A stretch of 64,000 nucleotides of DNA from Beverwykella pulmonaria (GCA_001599595.1 BCHH01000005.1:2528804-2592803), one strand, 5' to 3'. Numbered from the stretch's first letter, positions 44,500-57,281 are shown. The notes: generated by a model not told the origin, from the sequence alone. Made by a program: numbers and translations.

Positions 44500-45092
44500 T
44501 CAGACAAAAGTCTGTTTGCCCAGGCAAGGTCCATCTGCCAAAACCGTGTGACCAGGTATTTTCCCTCCTTCAAATGGTGCCGTAATGGTAATAGTCTCCT
44601 GGTCTGTCGGGTACCGAGTAATATGTCCAGTGCCTATCGTATCGACTGCAAATACCAGCCCTCCTACGCCCCCGAGTATCCACGCGTCTACCGAGTCGTC
44701 ATGCGGGAGGGTAATGTGCGCGGCGCCAGAGAGAAAGTGAACGAGTCTTGCGTCTGTTAGCCCTCTTATGATGCAGCCCATTCAAAATTTCGAGACTGGA
44801 AACGGTGTTCGTACTGGGGAACGGGAGCCGTATGGATGCCGCCATCATATCGAGGAGGCAGGATCACATATGCCAAGTTGGTGTTGTTGCTAATAGTTGC
44901 GACCTGCGTCCCACTGACTCCGGGGACGGAGGATCTGCGAAATGGTTCTGTGAGCTGCCAGCATTCGAATGCCGAATTGTTGTGCCTCGTGACCAGCGCT
45001 GTGGCTGTCAAGTAGGTAGCGTTTGCATTTGCTTGGGCAATAACACAGCTAGCCAGGGAGAAAAGCGACGAAATGATGGCAATTGAGCGCAT
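44500..45092 (-). CDS. Secreted cupin-like small protein
   Basis: Exons 44815-45092 and 44500-44746 encode 174 aa. A signal peptide (1-19, ending SCVIA) precedes ATYLTATALVTRHNNSAFECWQL. Then strand-rich sequence follows with APVPQ joined by splicing to LVHFLSGAAHITLPHDD and GHITRYPTDQETITITAPF, a pattern common in small secreted cupin-like fungal proteins. The intron 44747-44814 needs the AAG acceptor (CGCAAG); the nearer CAG would break the frame. It faces the LysM gene tail to tail, 147 bp apart. Function is unknown; no metal-ligand set is certain. Confidence 0.7.
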
Positions 45093-45892
45093 GATGATCG
45101 AACTGGAGTAAAGACAATTGAGCCGAGAAGAGAAAAGGTTCCAGACAGCTGGTACACTTATGTACTTCCCTCTTCTCCGCACTATATTCTGCATCTGGAA
45201 ATAAAGAGATCGATTGGAGCTTATGTTGACATGCCAATCACCGGAACATACTGCTTTGGGTTCTCGGCGTCATTGTCGATGCAGTGTCAGCAAGAAGTGA
45301 CAGGAACTGTAAGACGGGCTGCTCTTAAGGCCACGAATAACTTGGTGGCGGCATACAAATAGTTCCAATTCCATGTATTTCATTATTACACCCCAGGCTT
45401 CAGTTTACTTGGACATGCTTCTTCTGAAGCATAGTCACTTCCGACATACACAACAAAGCAGTGTATGGGAATGTTCGTTCTTCTTGGTCTTTTCCTGGTT
45501 TGCAGGGGGTCCGCCTAAATCCACTAGGAAGAATACTCTGGCGTGATAGTGGAGTCGTCGCAGAAATACGGAGTACCGGTACTGGAGGATGGATTGTGCT
45601 CAGTCCAACAGGGGCACGCTTATACAAAATAGTTCATTTAGCAGGATAGATGATACCGGTAGATGGATGGTGGGGTGCTGATTTGAACGCCAAGACATGC
45701 ACCGACTAAGTCCCTCGAAAATCGTCCGGTCTATCCACTCCCGCCATCATCGACTTCCGGCGGCGGCATTCACCATTATCCATCGCCCACGCACCCATTT
45801 GCGCCACCTCTCCTCCTTTGCATGGTAGTACTGCAAAGGCGCTGGCTCTCTCTCCATCCCTCTAACCGCCCCTCCGCCTTTCCGTACCTGCA
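45093..45892. other. Divergent intergenic region
   Basis: Upstream of both the secreted protein (minus) and the m-AAA protease (plus). No supported gene. Confidence 0.5.
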
Positions 45893-48628
45893 ATGTCTAC
45901 CCTCCTCCGCCGGTCAGGACATCTAGCGCGACTCTCAAAGCCTAACCTCACCACCACATCAAGGGCCCCATTCCCCCTCCGAAGACGAGCACCATTGCCA
46001 CAGTGCTTATATGCGCAACAGCGCACTCGATTGTTTGCGACCAAGCCGCCCGAGGAACCCAAGAACAACAAGAAGGACGATGCGGTGGCGAAGGACGATG
46101 GGAAGCAGTCCTCGGTAGAGAAGGAGAAGGTCTCCCAACAGCTGGAGGGGAAGAGAGATGAACCGGCAGCGGTGCCAGAGACGCCAATGGCGAAGCTGAC
46201 ACCAGAGGAAGAGAAGCTGTTAGACCAGCTGGTGTCTTTTGTGTCCATTGGCGTGCCCAAGTCGCAACAAAAACACATCAAGGAGGCCGTTGAAGAAATC
46301 AAGAAGACAGGGATACCCAAAGAGATCCGCGAGGAGATGGATAAGCTAGCACGAGGCGAAAAGCTGGATATGGCCACTGCCGCGAAGCTCTCTCGATTAA
46401 CGACACAGTGGGCGAGGAAGGCGGCTGACAAGCATATGTTTAAGGATAACATGACCGAAGAACCTCAGCAGAAGTCTGGTGCCCATGATCCTGGGCCTCA
46501 GAGCAACAAAAAGCAAGAGAAGGACGGTGCCGGACCACCCCCTCCAAGGTTCGATAAACACATGGACTGGAATACCACTATTATTACCACCTTCCTTGCT
46601 TGGCTGCTCTACCGAATGTTCGTGCCCGGAGAAAACACCAAGGATATAACATGGCAAGAGTTCAGGACAACTTTCTTGGACAAGGGCCTAGTTGAGAAGA
46701 TCGTGGTATTGAATGGCAACAAGGCCAAGGTACATCTGCACCGTGAAGCTGTTGCGTCCATGTACCCCGAGTCGCCAGCAGCCAGCTCCAACTTCTTTTA
46801 CTACTTCACAATCGGGTCCGTCGAGGCTTTTGAAAGGAAGATGGACGATGCGCAGTACGAACTGGGTATTCCGAGCTCGGAACGCATTCCTGTCGCCTAC
46901 GCCAACGAAATATCCTGGTTTGGCACATTTCTGTCCTTCGGTCCCACCCTCCTCCTTCTCGGCTCACTATTGTATTTTACACGACGCTCTGGCGGTGGCG
47001 GTGGCAGCAGCAGTGGAATATTCGGAATGGGCAGGAGTCGAGCGAAGAAGTTCAACCACGAGACGGACATCAAAGTCAAGTTTTCTGACGTTGCCGGCAT
47101 GGACGAGGCGAAGCTGGAGATTATGGAATTTGTTTCGTTTCTCAAGGAACCGAGCCGATTTCAGAAACTCGGAGCCAAGATTCCCCGCGGTGCCATTCTG
47201 TCCGGCCCACCCGGAACTGGTAAAACATTGCTTGCCAAAGCTACAGCGGGGGAGTCGGGAGTCCCCTTCTTCAGCGTGAGCGGTTCAGAGTTTGTTGAGA
47301 TGTTTGTCGGTGTCGGTGCTTCGCGTGTACGAGATCTGTTCGCGAATGCGCGTAAGAGCACTCCCTGCATCATCTTCATTGACGAAATCGACGCCATTGG
47401 GCGTTCCCGAGCCAAGCAAAGCTTCGGTGGCGGCAATGACGAACGAGAGGCTACTCTAAATCAGATTCTGACCGAGATGGACGGTTTCAACACGACCGAG
47501 CAAGTTGTAGTGCTTGCCGGAACCAATCGACCGGATGTCCTCGACAAGGCTCTCATGCGGCCTGGCCGCTTCGACAGGCACATCAACATCGACCCACCCA
47601 CCATTGACGGACGGGCGCAGATCTTCGCTGTACATCTCAAGAAGGTCATTACCAACGAAGATGTCGAGTTCTTGCAAGGCAGGTTGGCTGCATTAACCCC
47701 TGGTTTCTCGGGTGCCGATATTGCCAACTGTGTCAACGAAGCTGCCCTAATCGGTAAGTTTTAGAAATCCCCTAGCAGTCTTCAACGCTGACATGCAATA
47801 GCTGCCCGCCACCAAGCCGAAACCGTAGCCATGGTTCACTTTGAACAAGCCATCGAGCGTGTCATTGGAGGTCTCGAGAAGAAGTCTCTGGTTCTTAAAC
47901 CAGAAGAGAAGAGAGTGGTTGCATATCACGAAGCTGGTCATGCTATCTGCGGGTGGTATTTCAAATACGCAGATCCCCTACTCAAGGTCTCAATTATCCC
48001 TCGTGGCCAAGGCGCCCTCGGTTACGCACAATATCTGCCTGCTGGTGACACTTATCTCATGAACGTCCACCAGCTCATGGATCGCATGGCCATGACTCTC
48101 GGAGGTCGTGTTAGCGAAGAACTACACTTCGACACCGTTACATCAGGCGCTTCAGACGATTTCCGGAAAGTTACACAAATGTCCACCATGATGGTGACCA
48201 AATGGGGAATGACTAAGAAGATTGGCTACATCTACTTTGAAGATGACGGCGGCAACCAACAGTTCCAAAAACCGTTCTCCGAAGAAACCGCGAAGAACAT
48301 TGATAGCGAGGTGAAGCGCATCGTCGACGAAGCGTACAAACAGTGCAAGGATCTGCTCACGGAGAAGAAGCACGAGGTTGGCTTGGTGGCGGAAGAGCTG
48401 CTCAGGAAGGAGATGTTGGGTCGCGAGGATATGATCAGGTTACTTGGCCCAAGACCGTTCGAGGACCCGCAAGATTTCCACAAATACTTCAGCGGAGATC
48501 ATGGTAGAGTACCCGGGTTGATTGAGCCTGCGGGTGATAAGGGGGTGAAGGGACCTTTAGTACCGCCTGCGGATACGCCTACTCCTTCACCGAGTTTCAA
48601 AAGTACCGAGCTCGACGCCCCAAGGTGA
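45893..48628 (+). CDS. AFG3: Mitochondrial inner-membrane m-AAA protease subunit
   Basis: Exons 45893-47753 and 47802-48628 encode 895 aa. An Arg-rich presequence ([15 protein letters not shown]) targets the matrix. Two membrane helices (near [17 protein letters not shown] and [23 protein letters not shown]) flank an intermembrane-space domain. The AAA module shows Walker A GPPGTGKT (438-445), Walker B IIFIDEID and the second region of homology [20 protein letters not shown]. The zinc protease site is HEAGH (663-667). The enzyme degrades unfolded inner-membrane proteins and matures ribosomal protein L32. Details such as [11 protein letters not shown] and [13 protein letters not shown] look closer to Afg3 than to Yta12, but the choice is not certain. 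The intron 47754-47801 is only 48 nt. Confidence 0.93.
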
Positions 48629-50711
48629 GAATTGGAACAATAAGTCTAGTAGATGGTATAGCATGGGAAAAGTGGACACTTCTTGGGCATTGTCTGGTGC
48701 ATAAGTACAAATATATTCGCTGAGAAGAAATCTTGGCTTGCATATGGCATAGGGTGGGTTACTGCATCTCTTGTCGATATTTGTCTCTCCTACCTCCACT
48801 CTGTATGAGCGCTTCTGCTGAAAATCTGTATATTGATTGTATAATAGACTGGGCCTTGACGGACGAGTTGGTGTGTAGGTATAGTCGGCGCTTTGTTCTC
48901 TGGCACTGTGGTTGGTTGAATGCTTGTGTAACGGAATAAATTTTGATCAATATTGCAATGCCATGATTAAGTTTTGTAAATAGGCATATCGTCTATGAAT
49001 TGGTGAATTGCAGAGCCTGGTGAAACGCGCTAATTGTAAATGTAGCATACATAATAGAGAACAGAGCGAAAAATCGAGAAAACCTTGCACGACCCTCTGC
49101 AATCTCTCATTCACGCATCACCACTCGTAAAACTTCACGTCTTGTTGACTTCCGGGCCCCACCTCCTTATAATTATCAATCGCTCCTCGCCAGACCACGG
49201 GATATAGGACAAGACGTTGGATAATAATGCGATGTGCCCACCGGCCTACACTACGAGGGGTGCCTTACTGGAAGGTCGCAGCTCATGTCATAGCAACCCC
49301 TTCATCTTAGACTCAATTTGATAAGCCTGTGTTCAGGTGGGAGGCATGAGATGGCCGTTCTTGGGATTTATGTGAGCTTTCCAACGTCTTCCGCTTGAAG
49401 ACGTTGGATATCGCAAAAGAGCAGTATGGAATATATAGACTTGCTTGCCATGTACCAGCAACGAAGAAGGATTATTTTGCAAAGCTTCGAGACTTTTTTA
49501 CGAAGACATTGAAGCCAGTCGGAAGTCATATATTTCCCAATTCATCATTTCTTGAGGGGAACTTCAGTGCGAACAAGACATTCTCAGTGTTTTAACCACC
49601 ACCCACAACGCAACGCAAACCCGTCAGCTTCCGCACTCAACCACATACAGAGACCAGTCACTGATCAAAGGAGAATAGTTTCGACCATTGCAGTCCGCAG
49701 CAATAGTTAGTATGTGTCGTGATGTGACGAAGTAGATAGAAAGGAAGATAATTGATATTGATTTTATAGAGGAACTACTGAAGAGATATCTATAGTCTTA
49801 CCAGGCAAGCTAGGAGCCTGCCAAGATACACAATCGCAAACATAGAGGTGAGTCACATGAGCAAACATGAAGTTGTCTCATCATGTGACACACAGGCCGA
49901 CAGTACGACTAGATCACGCACCTTTCCCTCTGCTAACAAGTTTCACTATCGGCTTTTACCCTATTATTTTCACTGTTTGTATGATTAGTAATGTCAGAAA
50001 AGTTTCGGTCGAGAATTCTACAAATTTTACCCTGGCTCTCTGCCTTAGTCTTCCCTCTTCAATCCTTGCATTGTCTCTTCAGTGTAATTTTGCCATTCAG
50101 TTTGGTTTCTCTCGAATCTACTATTGTACGCATCTTGCCCCCTACAAATATCTACAAGACTGGCATGTCTTGGCAGAAACTTCTATACAGAACTGTTTCC
50201 TTCCAACCATTCTATTACTTCTGTTGTAATCCCTCTACACTCAGTGCATTTGTCTACTCCTGAAATCGATGTTTCCGGTCTTGTTTCCTTTTCATCATCA
50301 TTTCTTCTTCTTTTTCCCTCCGTCTATATAGCGCTGTTGTCCACCTGCTTATATATTCAGATCAGGCGATCCAGCAACCTACCCTCTATAAAGCCTTTTA
50401 GAAGACGCACAAACCGCCCCAAAGGGTAGATGATGTATTGAATTGTTATTTTTCACGCTCGGCCTTTAAAGTGAATTCCGCTCATTGTTCACGCAAAGAC
50501 AATCAACAGTAATATTTATGCAAAATAACTAGAGCTTCAATTCTCTTTACTAGTATATAAGAAAAACAAAGGATGCGTAAACAGCTATATTCTCGCCGGA
50601 AAGTATCGCTACACAAAAATCGGCACTGCTGCGTGGCTTCTCCATTAGGCTTAGAGAGAGTCACCTTTGTGATATACAGCAATTCCAGGGCCTCTGTACT
50701 CTTCGGGCTTT
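48629..50711. other. Long AT-rich intergenic region
   Basis: 2.1 kb without a supported gene. It contains a perfect 12-bp-arm hairpin at 49380-49408. Open frames (for example 49395-49595 and 49867-50229) show no domain. Confidence 0.5.
49380..49408. repeat. Perfect inverted repeat, 12-bp arms, 5-nt loop
   Basis: TCCAACGTCTTC, loop CGCTT, GAAGACGTTGGA. No poly-T follows, so an intrinsic terminator is not suggested. The transcript, if any, would form a stable hairpin. Confidence 0.8.
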
Positions 50712-52772
50712 CTAGGGGTTGAGGCGTACAACCATCGAACCGTACGATCTCTCAGTCTGGGTGTCCTCAGAGCTGCTCGCCGTCTCCGCAAGTTCGACCA
50801 ACTTGAACTTATCAGCTCTGCTCATCTGCCTTTCGATACTATCCAGCTTATCTCGGATGAACTCTGCGGTACATCGGTCCTTAGGAATCACTTCCAGTGT
50901 GTGTTCTATTAGCTTGACACATCCATCTACCCACGAGAGGGTAAAGGATTGGCCTTGTCCCGGCGTATCTGGATGGGCTTGACACCGACCCGGAAGGGCT
51001 CGCAACCACGCCATGACAGTTTCTTTAGCTTTCTTGGTATCAACGTCGTAAAATCGTTGGTCCACACCATGTGGCTTTTCACACGCAGCCCGCAGTTCGG
51101 CCACTAACGGCGGCGAGACAGCATAGGCAAGTACTTCGGAAAGAATACATCCAAAGGCCCAAACATCTCCGCTCTTAGGGTTCTGTTGATGTTTGCCTTC
51201 GCCCTCAATTTCTGGCGCAGTGTATCTCCCTGGATCACGCTTGGCAGTGGTAACGGAGATGGAACGCGCAGATGTTGGGCGAGTCTGTCGGTGGGTGATT
51301 TCAACACCTAAATTGTCGGTACCGAGAACGGTAGGGCGAGGGGAGTTCGGAGTACGCAGTGTTGGCTGCTTCTCTTGCTTCTCCTTGATTTTTGCGAGGC
51401 CAAAATCTGCGATCTTCCACTGGCCCACTGGGAATGTCTCATTCTCTAAGTCGGGGTAGAAAACCAAAATATTCTCGGGCTTCAGGTCATTATGCACCAG
51501 GGACCAGTTACCGCGGCTGTAAAGCCGGTTGTGCAGAAAGTCGAGAGCGTCCGCGAGATTCCGGCTCTCTTTGATCAAGTCGCCAGCCCACCAGTCATGG
51601 GAGTTGTTGCGACCAAGTGCGGCTGTGGCGTGCCGGATCACCCGTTCTTCCTGGTGCGATCTGGGACGCTCGTTCAAGAGCGTTTTCAAATCGTACGCGG
51701 CCAGATCGTATAAAATGAAATGGACTCGACCCGCATTTGGCGAGTTCCTGATAATTGTGGCAATGTTCACCATTATGCGGTTGTGGGTACTCAGGAAACT
51801 CTGCAAGGATTTCAGATTGTCGAACTCCACTGTTTCCACGCTCTTCTCAATCACACGCTTACATGCAACACATTTAGGCTATAATGTTGTCAGTAAGCCG
51901 GTTTCAAAGAGTGAGGAGAGACGAGCAACCTTTATGTTATCAGATTCCCTCCCTGGAGTGGAATACTTCAAATGTCGAGCGGCGATTACCTGCTTGAACA
52001 CAGTCCCGGTGGCACCACTCCCTATCTCCTTTCCCGGCTCTATGTACGGAAATCTCCGCTCAGCTTGATCTTCAGTAAGCTCATATGGGTCTTGCCGCTC
52101 TTCTATAACCAGAGGGCAGACAATCCATTGGTCTCTCCAAAAGTAGGGCGCAAAGTCGCGTCCAAGAAAATCTTCTCTCTCAAGATCCTCTCGCGTGAAG
52201 AGTAAACTGTCGTCTGTCCTATTGGTTTCGATGAATATCTTTCCGAAATTGTCCCAGTCTTCGAATCTCGCGAGGATGAGAATCGAGATAATCTTTTGGA
52301 ACTTGAGCATATAATTTTCGCGGTCTCATTTTGAGTTGTACCAGCATTGCACCGTATAGAATTGTCTCCTGCATATTGGATACCAGAATTTGGCTAATTC
52401 TTCCGGTAGAATAATCTGCGAGTTTTCGCGATCGGATGAGTGCTTTATGAGTTCACGAAGTCCGCTTCGGATATTTTTCTCCAGTTCAAGAAATTTGAGT
52501 CGTGATTCCGTGCGTTCGTTTTCACGAACCAGTCCCTCTGTGGACGAGGTCTGTGTTGTATCATTCTGAGAAAGACGTGCAGGCTTTGGACTGTTAAAGG
52601 AAGTCCTCCAAAGAGACTGGCAATTTCCCATCACCGAATCTGCCCTTCTTTGAACAAGCGGATGCTGTTGTGGGGAATGTAATTCTGGACCTGGTATCTT
52701 ATCTTGGGGATCGGGATGTTCGGCGGGCGTCGTATGGCCCATGCAAAGCTTGAGGAACGTTCTAATAAACAT
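50712..52772 (-). CDS. Serine/threonine protein kinase with non-canonical HND loop
   Basis: Exons 52353-52772, 51930-52301 and 50712-51878 encode 652 aa. The kinase domain starts late: P-loop GSGATGTVFK (234-243), catalytic Lys in VACK (271), catalytic loop HNDLKPENIL (393-402, Asn in place of the usual Arg of HRD), DFGLA (422-426), APEI, and DVWAFGCILSEVL. The activation segment is long and Ser/Thr-rich. Residues 1-230 are helical and unassigned, typical of a fungal family of soluble kinases. The first intron (52302-52352, 51 nt, GTGCAA...TCAAG) is proposed because it removes an in-frame TGA at 52326-52328; otherwise the gene is interrupted. The second, 51879-51929, is also 51 nt. Confidence 0.75.
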
Positions 52773-53419
52773 GGCTCACGCTCGACTTTGTTTGGCGAAG
52801 GACCTTCTAAGTCTTGCCCTTTTTTGCCTTTCTCAGGCTGACCGCCGGCGGTTACCTCTCTGTTCGGGAAGGTGAGAGGGCGGCTTGCGAAAGCAGATGG
52901 CTCTCAAGGCACTTCTCCAATATGTAATGTACGCCATTAATCTCGTTGGCTTCAGATGCTGGTGTAGTAAAACGGTTGCTGATTTGCTAAAGGACGCACT
53001 GCCCGACTGCATGAACGCGTCAAAGGAACGCCGTGAACCATTTCACGGCCTTTACCCCCTCACATAGTCCGGTTTAAGGCAAACTCGAAATAGTGGGTAA
53101 GATGGCAAACAAGGGTACGCGGCTTGGCTGGGATCGAGCATATCATCTCGCCAGTGAGATGGTTCTTCAGCCTTGTCCCACCATCCAACTCGTCTTTGGA
53201 TATCTGCCGACAGCAAAATCGAATTGACTGCAGAAGCGTGTTCATCACGAGATGCGAGCTCAACTCACAAATAAGCATGTACAATGAGGCTCTGCTTGCC
53301 ACCCTCCAAGACGTACGTATAAAGTAGGGATGTTGGCAAGGCTAACTAGCCTCAGAATCAGCCTTGAGCCCTGTTATGTTATTTGCTATTCTTTCCTTAC
53401 TAAGATCCGATGTTTCACG
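52773..53419. other. Divergent intergenic region
   Basis: Upstream of the kinase (minus) and of the small four-exon gene (plus). No supported gene. Confidence 0.45.
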
Positions 53420-53813
53420 ATGACCAGATACGCCGTTCACAATGTCATCGGGGCCAAAACCACAGGCTATATCACGCGAGACAAGCTGGAGAAGTTCTTG
53501 GAAGAGAGGTACCCGAGTAGCGACTATCCTGGCGCCGCAACCAATCGCTTCGAGCTCAAAGTATGTCTGAGGGTTGTGCTAAATATTGTGGCGCATTCTC
53601 ACAGTTGAAAGGAGACGAATGATCAATATGAGTTCTACGCCCCAGAACTGATTCCTGAGGTAGGATGCCGCAACATTTCAACCCTGGAAACTAGTGTATT
53701 TCGGTAATTGCTAATGTTCTGGTGGCAGTCAGCCTACCGGTGTGTATAAGTGTGCATAAGTTGAGGCATTCACCATGCTTAGATACTCCAGACCACTCAA
53801 GAAAAAGAACTAG
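53420..53813 (+). CDS. Small hypothetical protein, 76 aa, four exons
   Basis: Exons 53420-53560, 53612-53659, 53729-53739 and 53783-53813 join in frame to a 76-residue protein: MTRYAVHNVIGAKTTGYITRD, then LEKFLEERYPSSDY, ETNDQYEFYAPELIPE, and the basic tail YSRPLKKKN. The third exon is a micro-exon of 11 nt. All junctions are GT-AG (GTATGT, GTAGGA, GTGTGT donors), and the peptide is smooth across them. No domain or signal peptide is recognised. If the micro-exon is not used, reading stops soon after IPE. The model rests on coding texture and splice consensus only. Confidence 0.5.
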
Positions 53814-54245
53814 TGAAGCTTGTTAAAGGAAGGCAAAGAGGCGCTTCTGTTGCCCACTGTCTCGAGGTTTCGTGACAATGAGTCGAGCCAGTTGATTTAT
53901 CCGAAAGAACTCAGCCTTGTTAGCCACGAGCTGAAGATGTATGAAAAATTCATATGAATTTGAGTAACTTGATAGATGTAAAATTGCTCCTAGTATTCTC
54001 GAGAGTAGTTTTGGTGTCCTTGTCCTCTCCGTAGCTACTGTGGTATTCACCGGTCCATCTGCACGACATATGGCCCGCTCCTGTGGCACAATCCATTGTG
54101 CTTCACTGGTCAACCTGTACAGCTACGGCAACACCTTCCTTCAGCCTTACGCCCTGTTTGCAATTAGAAAAACCACCTGACACCCAGAATTCCTATTATT
54201 GTAAACTCGAGATTTTATAAAATTTCTCACAACAATACATCAATT
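53814..54245. other. Intergenic
   Basis: No supported gene; upstream of the CorA-like gene. Confidence 0.45.
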
Positions 54246-55982
54246 ATGAGCGAATTTGAATCTTCATATGCATGGCAAACACTAGAATCGCACAGTCCCT
54301 TTACGGACGATTGGAACTTTCGCTTGAAGCGGCTGAAATGTTGTCGTGATGCACTATTTGACCCATATCAATTCCATGTGAGATTGATACGGATCCGTAA
54401 GTCCGAAAACACTAAGAAAAATTGAATTGAGAAATTGGACTAAAAGAGTGCAGGGGAAGAAAGACCCCCAGTCACTGTTATAGAGAGTGAATCAGACTTG
54501 ACAGAGCGCTTATTGAAAACGCATGAGGATCCATATAGGATTCTGTATGCAACCTTTTGATATCTAAACCAGTAAGAAACATGATATTAATATTGATGTA
54601 GATCGTTCCGTCAGGCCTTCTCGCTCGACCCATTGCAATGCACAGAATCAGCCATGATGCAGGCGATAACTCAATGGAGTATATCAGCAATGTTCTTGGA
54701 CATACTCTTGAAATTTGGAGATCAGACACAGGTTTTTGAAGAATCTTCGGGTTTTCGACAAGCTTGCCAACAGACAAACGGATCTTTTGGTATGCATTGC
54801 CAGTACAACTTAGATAAGATATATACGCAAGCATTACCACTTGAAATTTCTGATATGGAACTTAGACTAACCTTCATTACACATAGAGCTGTGTTATCAA
54901 TTTATGTATGTCGAGCCTAGCGGCCGGCAAAGTCCAAGAGACCCATGGTCATTTCGCCAAACCGGAGTTGAACATAAATATGAGAGTACTACAAATCGAA
55001 ATACCATCGTCATACTACACAACAATGACGAGTCAGTGGCTCAAGAACGCCTAGAAGAACATGCTAGTTCCCCAAAGCGGACTGCTCTTGGTGCACACCC
55101 TTTAAATGTCCATTTGGTGATCATATCATCGTACATGGTACATTGGCAGGACCATATTGAGAGCTTGGCATGTTCTTTGCAGGACATTGTAAGTGACCCT
55201 AGTTCAGCTACAAGTGATGGCGACTAAGTTTGGTCAGCGGAAACACATTCTTGTTATCGATACAACGCACTCAAATTTCAAAGCAAAGGAGCTCCAAAAG
55301 CTTAGGAACATAGAAGACAAAATTATCTGCCGGGCATGTCGATGCTTAACCAGCACGAAAGCGCTAATAAAGACTATGCTCCAAATCAACAATTCCCTAC
55401 CTACGTCTGATCCAGCGTTCGCCGCAGAAACAGCATCTATAGATCAGCAACTGAAGCTCATTGACCAGCGATTAGAAGGCCATATCAATGCTGCCGAAAC
55501 AATAGCACTGAGAATACAGGCAACGCTAGGTTTAGTGGGTACTTCGTTATCAAGTTGGATTATGTCTGTACTGACATTGTATAGCTCACGAATATACTGG
55601 ATCTACAAAATCAAACAAATTCCAACAGAATCAGCACTCGCATCCTCCGTCTAACGCACGACAGTGTAGATGATAACGCCACTGTACGCGTCATCACTAT
55701 TTGCACGTTGATTTACCTCCCTGCTTCGTTCATGGCGGTTAGTGACTCCACCCTAATTATTTTAACGATAATCACTGAACAGCACAGCAGACCTTCTTCG
55801 GCATGAATTTCTTCGCGTTCCAGCCCGATATTGGAGGATTTCGAGCAAGCCGGAATTTCTGGATCTATGTCGCTGCTACGATTCCTCTAACGCTGATTAC
55901 GGTTGGAGCGTGGTATGTGTTTATGGTGAAGCATGACAAGAAGAGGAAGATGAAAAGGCTAGATGAGGAGAGAGCTGAATAG
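54246..55982 (+). CDS. CorA-like membrane protein (fungal divergent Mg2+ transporter family)
   Basis: Seven exons (54246-54396, 54454-54544, 54602-54789, 54887-55188, 55229-55534, 55585-55737, 55791-55982) encode 460 aa. The N-terminal cytosolic domain has the family segment ELCYQFMYVEPSG...DPWSFRQTGV. A long coiled-coil helix follows. The C-terminus has two membrane helices; the first (VRVITICTLIYLPASFMAV) runs into TFFGMNFF, which carries the GMN signature of CorA channels, and the second is NFWIYVAATIPLTLITVGAWYVF. Ion specificity in this divergent fungal group is unproven. Introns range from 40 nt (55189-55228) to 97 nt. The 40-nt intron has a weak acceptor and is the least certain boundary. 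Confidence 0.75.
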
Positions 55983-56482
55983 TCCTCGGTATGGTGTATA
56001 CTCGGGGAGATAAGAATTGGTACATCTCCTACCACACTTGATAGCTAGAAAACCACATGACTTGGTGCCAAATTCTATAAGATGGCTGGGTTCATTTCCA
56101 TGTGCAATTGTCTTACACTCTTCTGATGGACGGATGGATTGAACACAATCACCGTCTGGGCCAGTCGGCTAACCCAGATTTGGAACGATATCGCCGGGGC
56201 GGGGGGGAATGTGTGCTGTATCTACACGATCGGATCAAGAATCCCGATTCTTCAAAACGATGCAGAAGACAAGTCGATGCATAAATGCCACATTGACAGG
56301 CGCAATCAAAGCAGATTTAGGCTCGGAAGACCCAGATGTTTTAGAAATGGTATCGAAATTCGGGACCTTAACATCCCAGTATGACCTATATCACGCCTAA
56401 CTCCAAGGTAGTCGTTCTATCTTTGCAAGAATCAAGCACCTTTTTCGTTCTCTACTCACGGGCTTCCTCGTGCCACCCACAC
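55983..56482. other. Intergenic
   Basis: No supported gene. Confidence 0.45.
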
Positions 56483-57281
56483 TCATTCGTCGACGTCCAT
56501 CTCCTCAGTACCGCCTCCGACCTTCATCTTCAGCTTCCTCTTGCTCTTGATCTTAGGCAGAGTCTCTTCAATGTCGCTCTCCAACTCCGATTCGTCAGCA
56601 CCCATCGCAATCTCCTTCCTCCTCTTCTCGACCTTCTCTCTGACCTGGTCGACATCAACCTCGACTTCCATATCCTCGGTATCAAACTTCTCCCAGCGCT
56701 CGCTTGGCGGGAGTAGATGCTGGTTCTCTTCAACCAGCTTCCTGTCATCGGCACGCTGCCTCTCCTTGTTCCCCCGCATCCTCGCCTTATAGAAGGCGCG
56801 CTCGCGTCTCGCCCGGATCTCGCTGACGCGCGACATTGCCTTGAGGGTGGTCTGGATGAGGTCGCGGTTGTAGCGGACAGGGACGTTGCGGCGGGCGGCA
56901 AATTGGAGCGTCGTGTCGACGGTGAGTTCCTTGTTGTGGGCATGGCGGAACGACTTGGTCCAGCCCAGCTTTCTGGGGTTCCTCTTCATCTTGAAGTTCT
57001 TGTGGCTGTGGTAGTGTCAGTGTCAGTGGGATGAGGGTGTGGAGATGGTTGGAAGCACCATTTGGACTTGCAAAATCGGAAGGCGCGGGCATCGTTTCGT
57101 ACGAATGTTATGCCCTTGGACGGGTATACCGGTGCGGAGCAAAAGGAACACGTCTGGGAGATATTAGCACCATTTTCTTCAGGCGGAGAAGCCAGGAATA
57201 ATGCGCCGCATCCTGTAGTCCAGGCACGTTCGACGGAATATCTGATATATTTAGCTTGAGATTTCGTACCTCAATTCTCAT
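56483..57281 (-). CDS. RLP24: Ribosome biogenesis protein RLP24 (L24e-like)
   Basis: Exons 57270-57281, 57059-57153 and 56483-57005 encode 209 aa. The N-terminal zinc-ribbon part reads [18 protein letters not shown]...RFCKSKCHKNFK, with the CxxC and CxxxC pairs of L24e. [21 protein letters not shown] and the [15 protein letters not shown] segment are RLP24 features. The C-terminus is charged and acidic. RLP24 holds the place of eL24 on pre-60S particles and recruits the AAA-ATPase Drg1 in the nucleolus and nucleus. The first exon is only 12 nt (four codons). The introns are 57154-57269 and 57006-57058. It is divergent from PAM18, with 273 bp between start codons. Confidence 0.93.

Noticed and set aside
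49867..50229. 120-codon hydrophobic frame
   Set aside because: Low-complexity Phe/Leu/Ser translation of T-rich DNA; no conserved feature.
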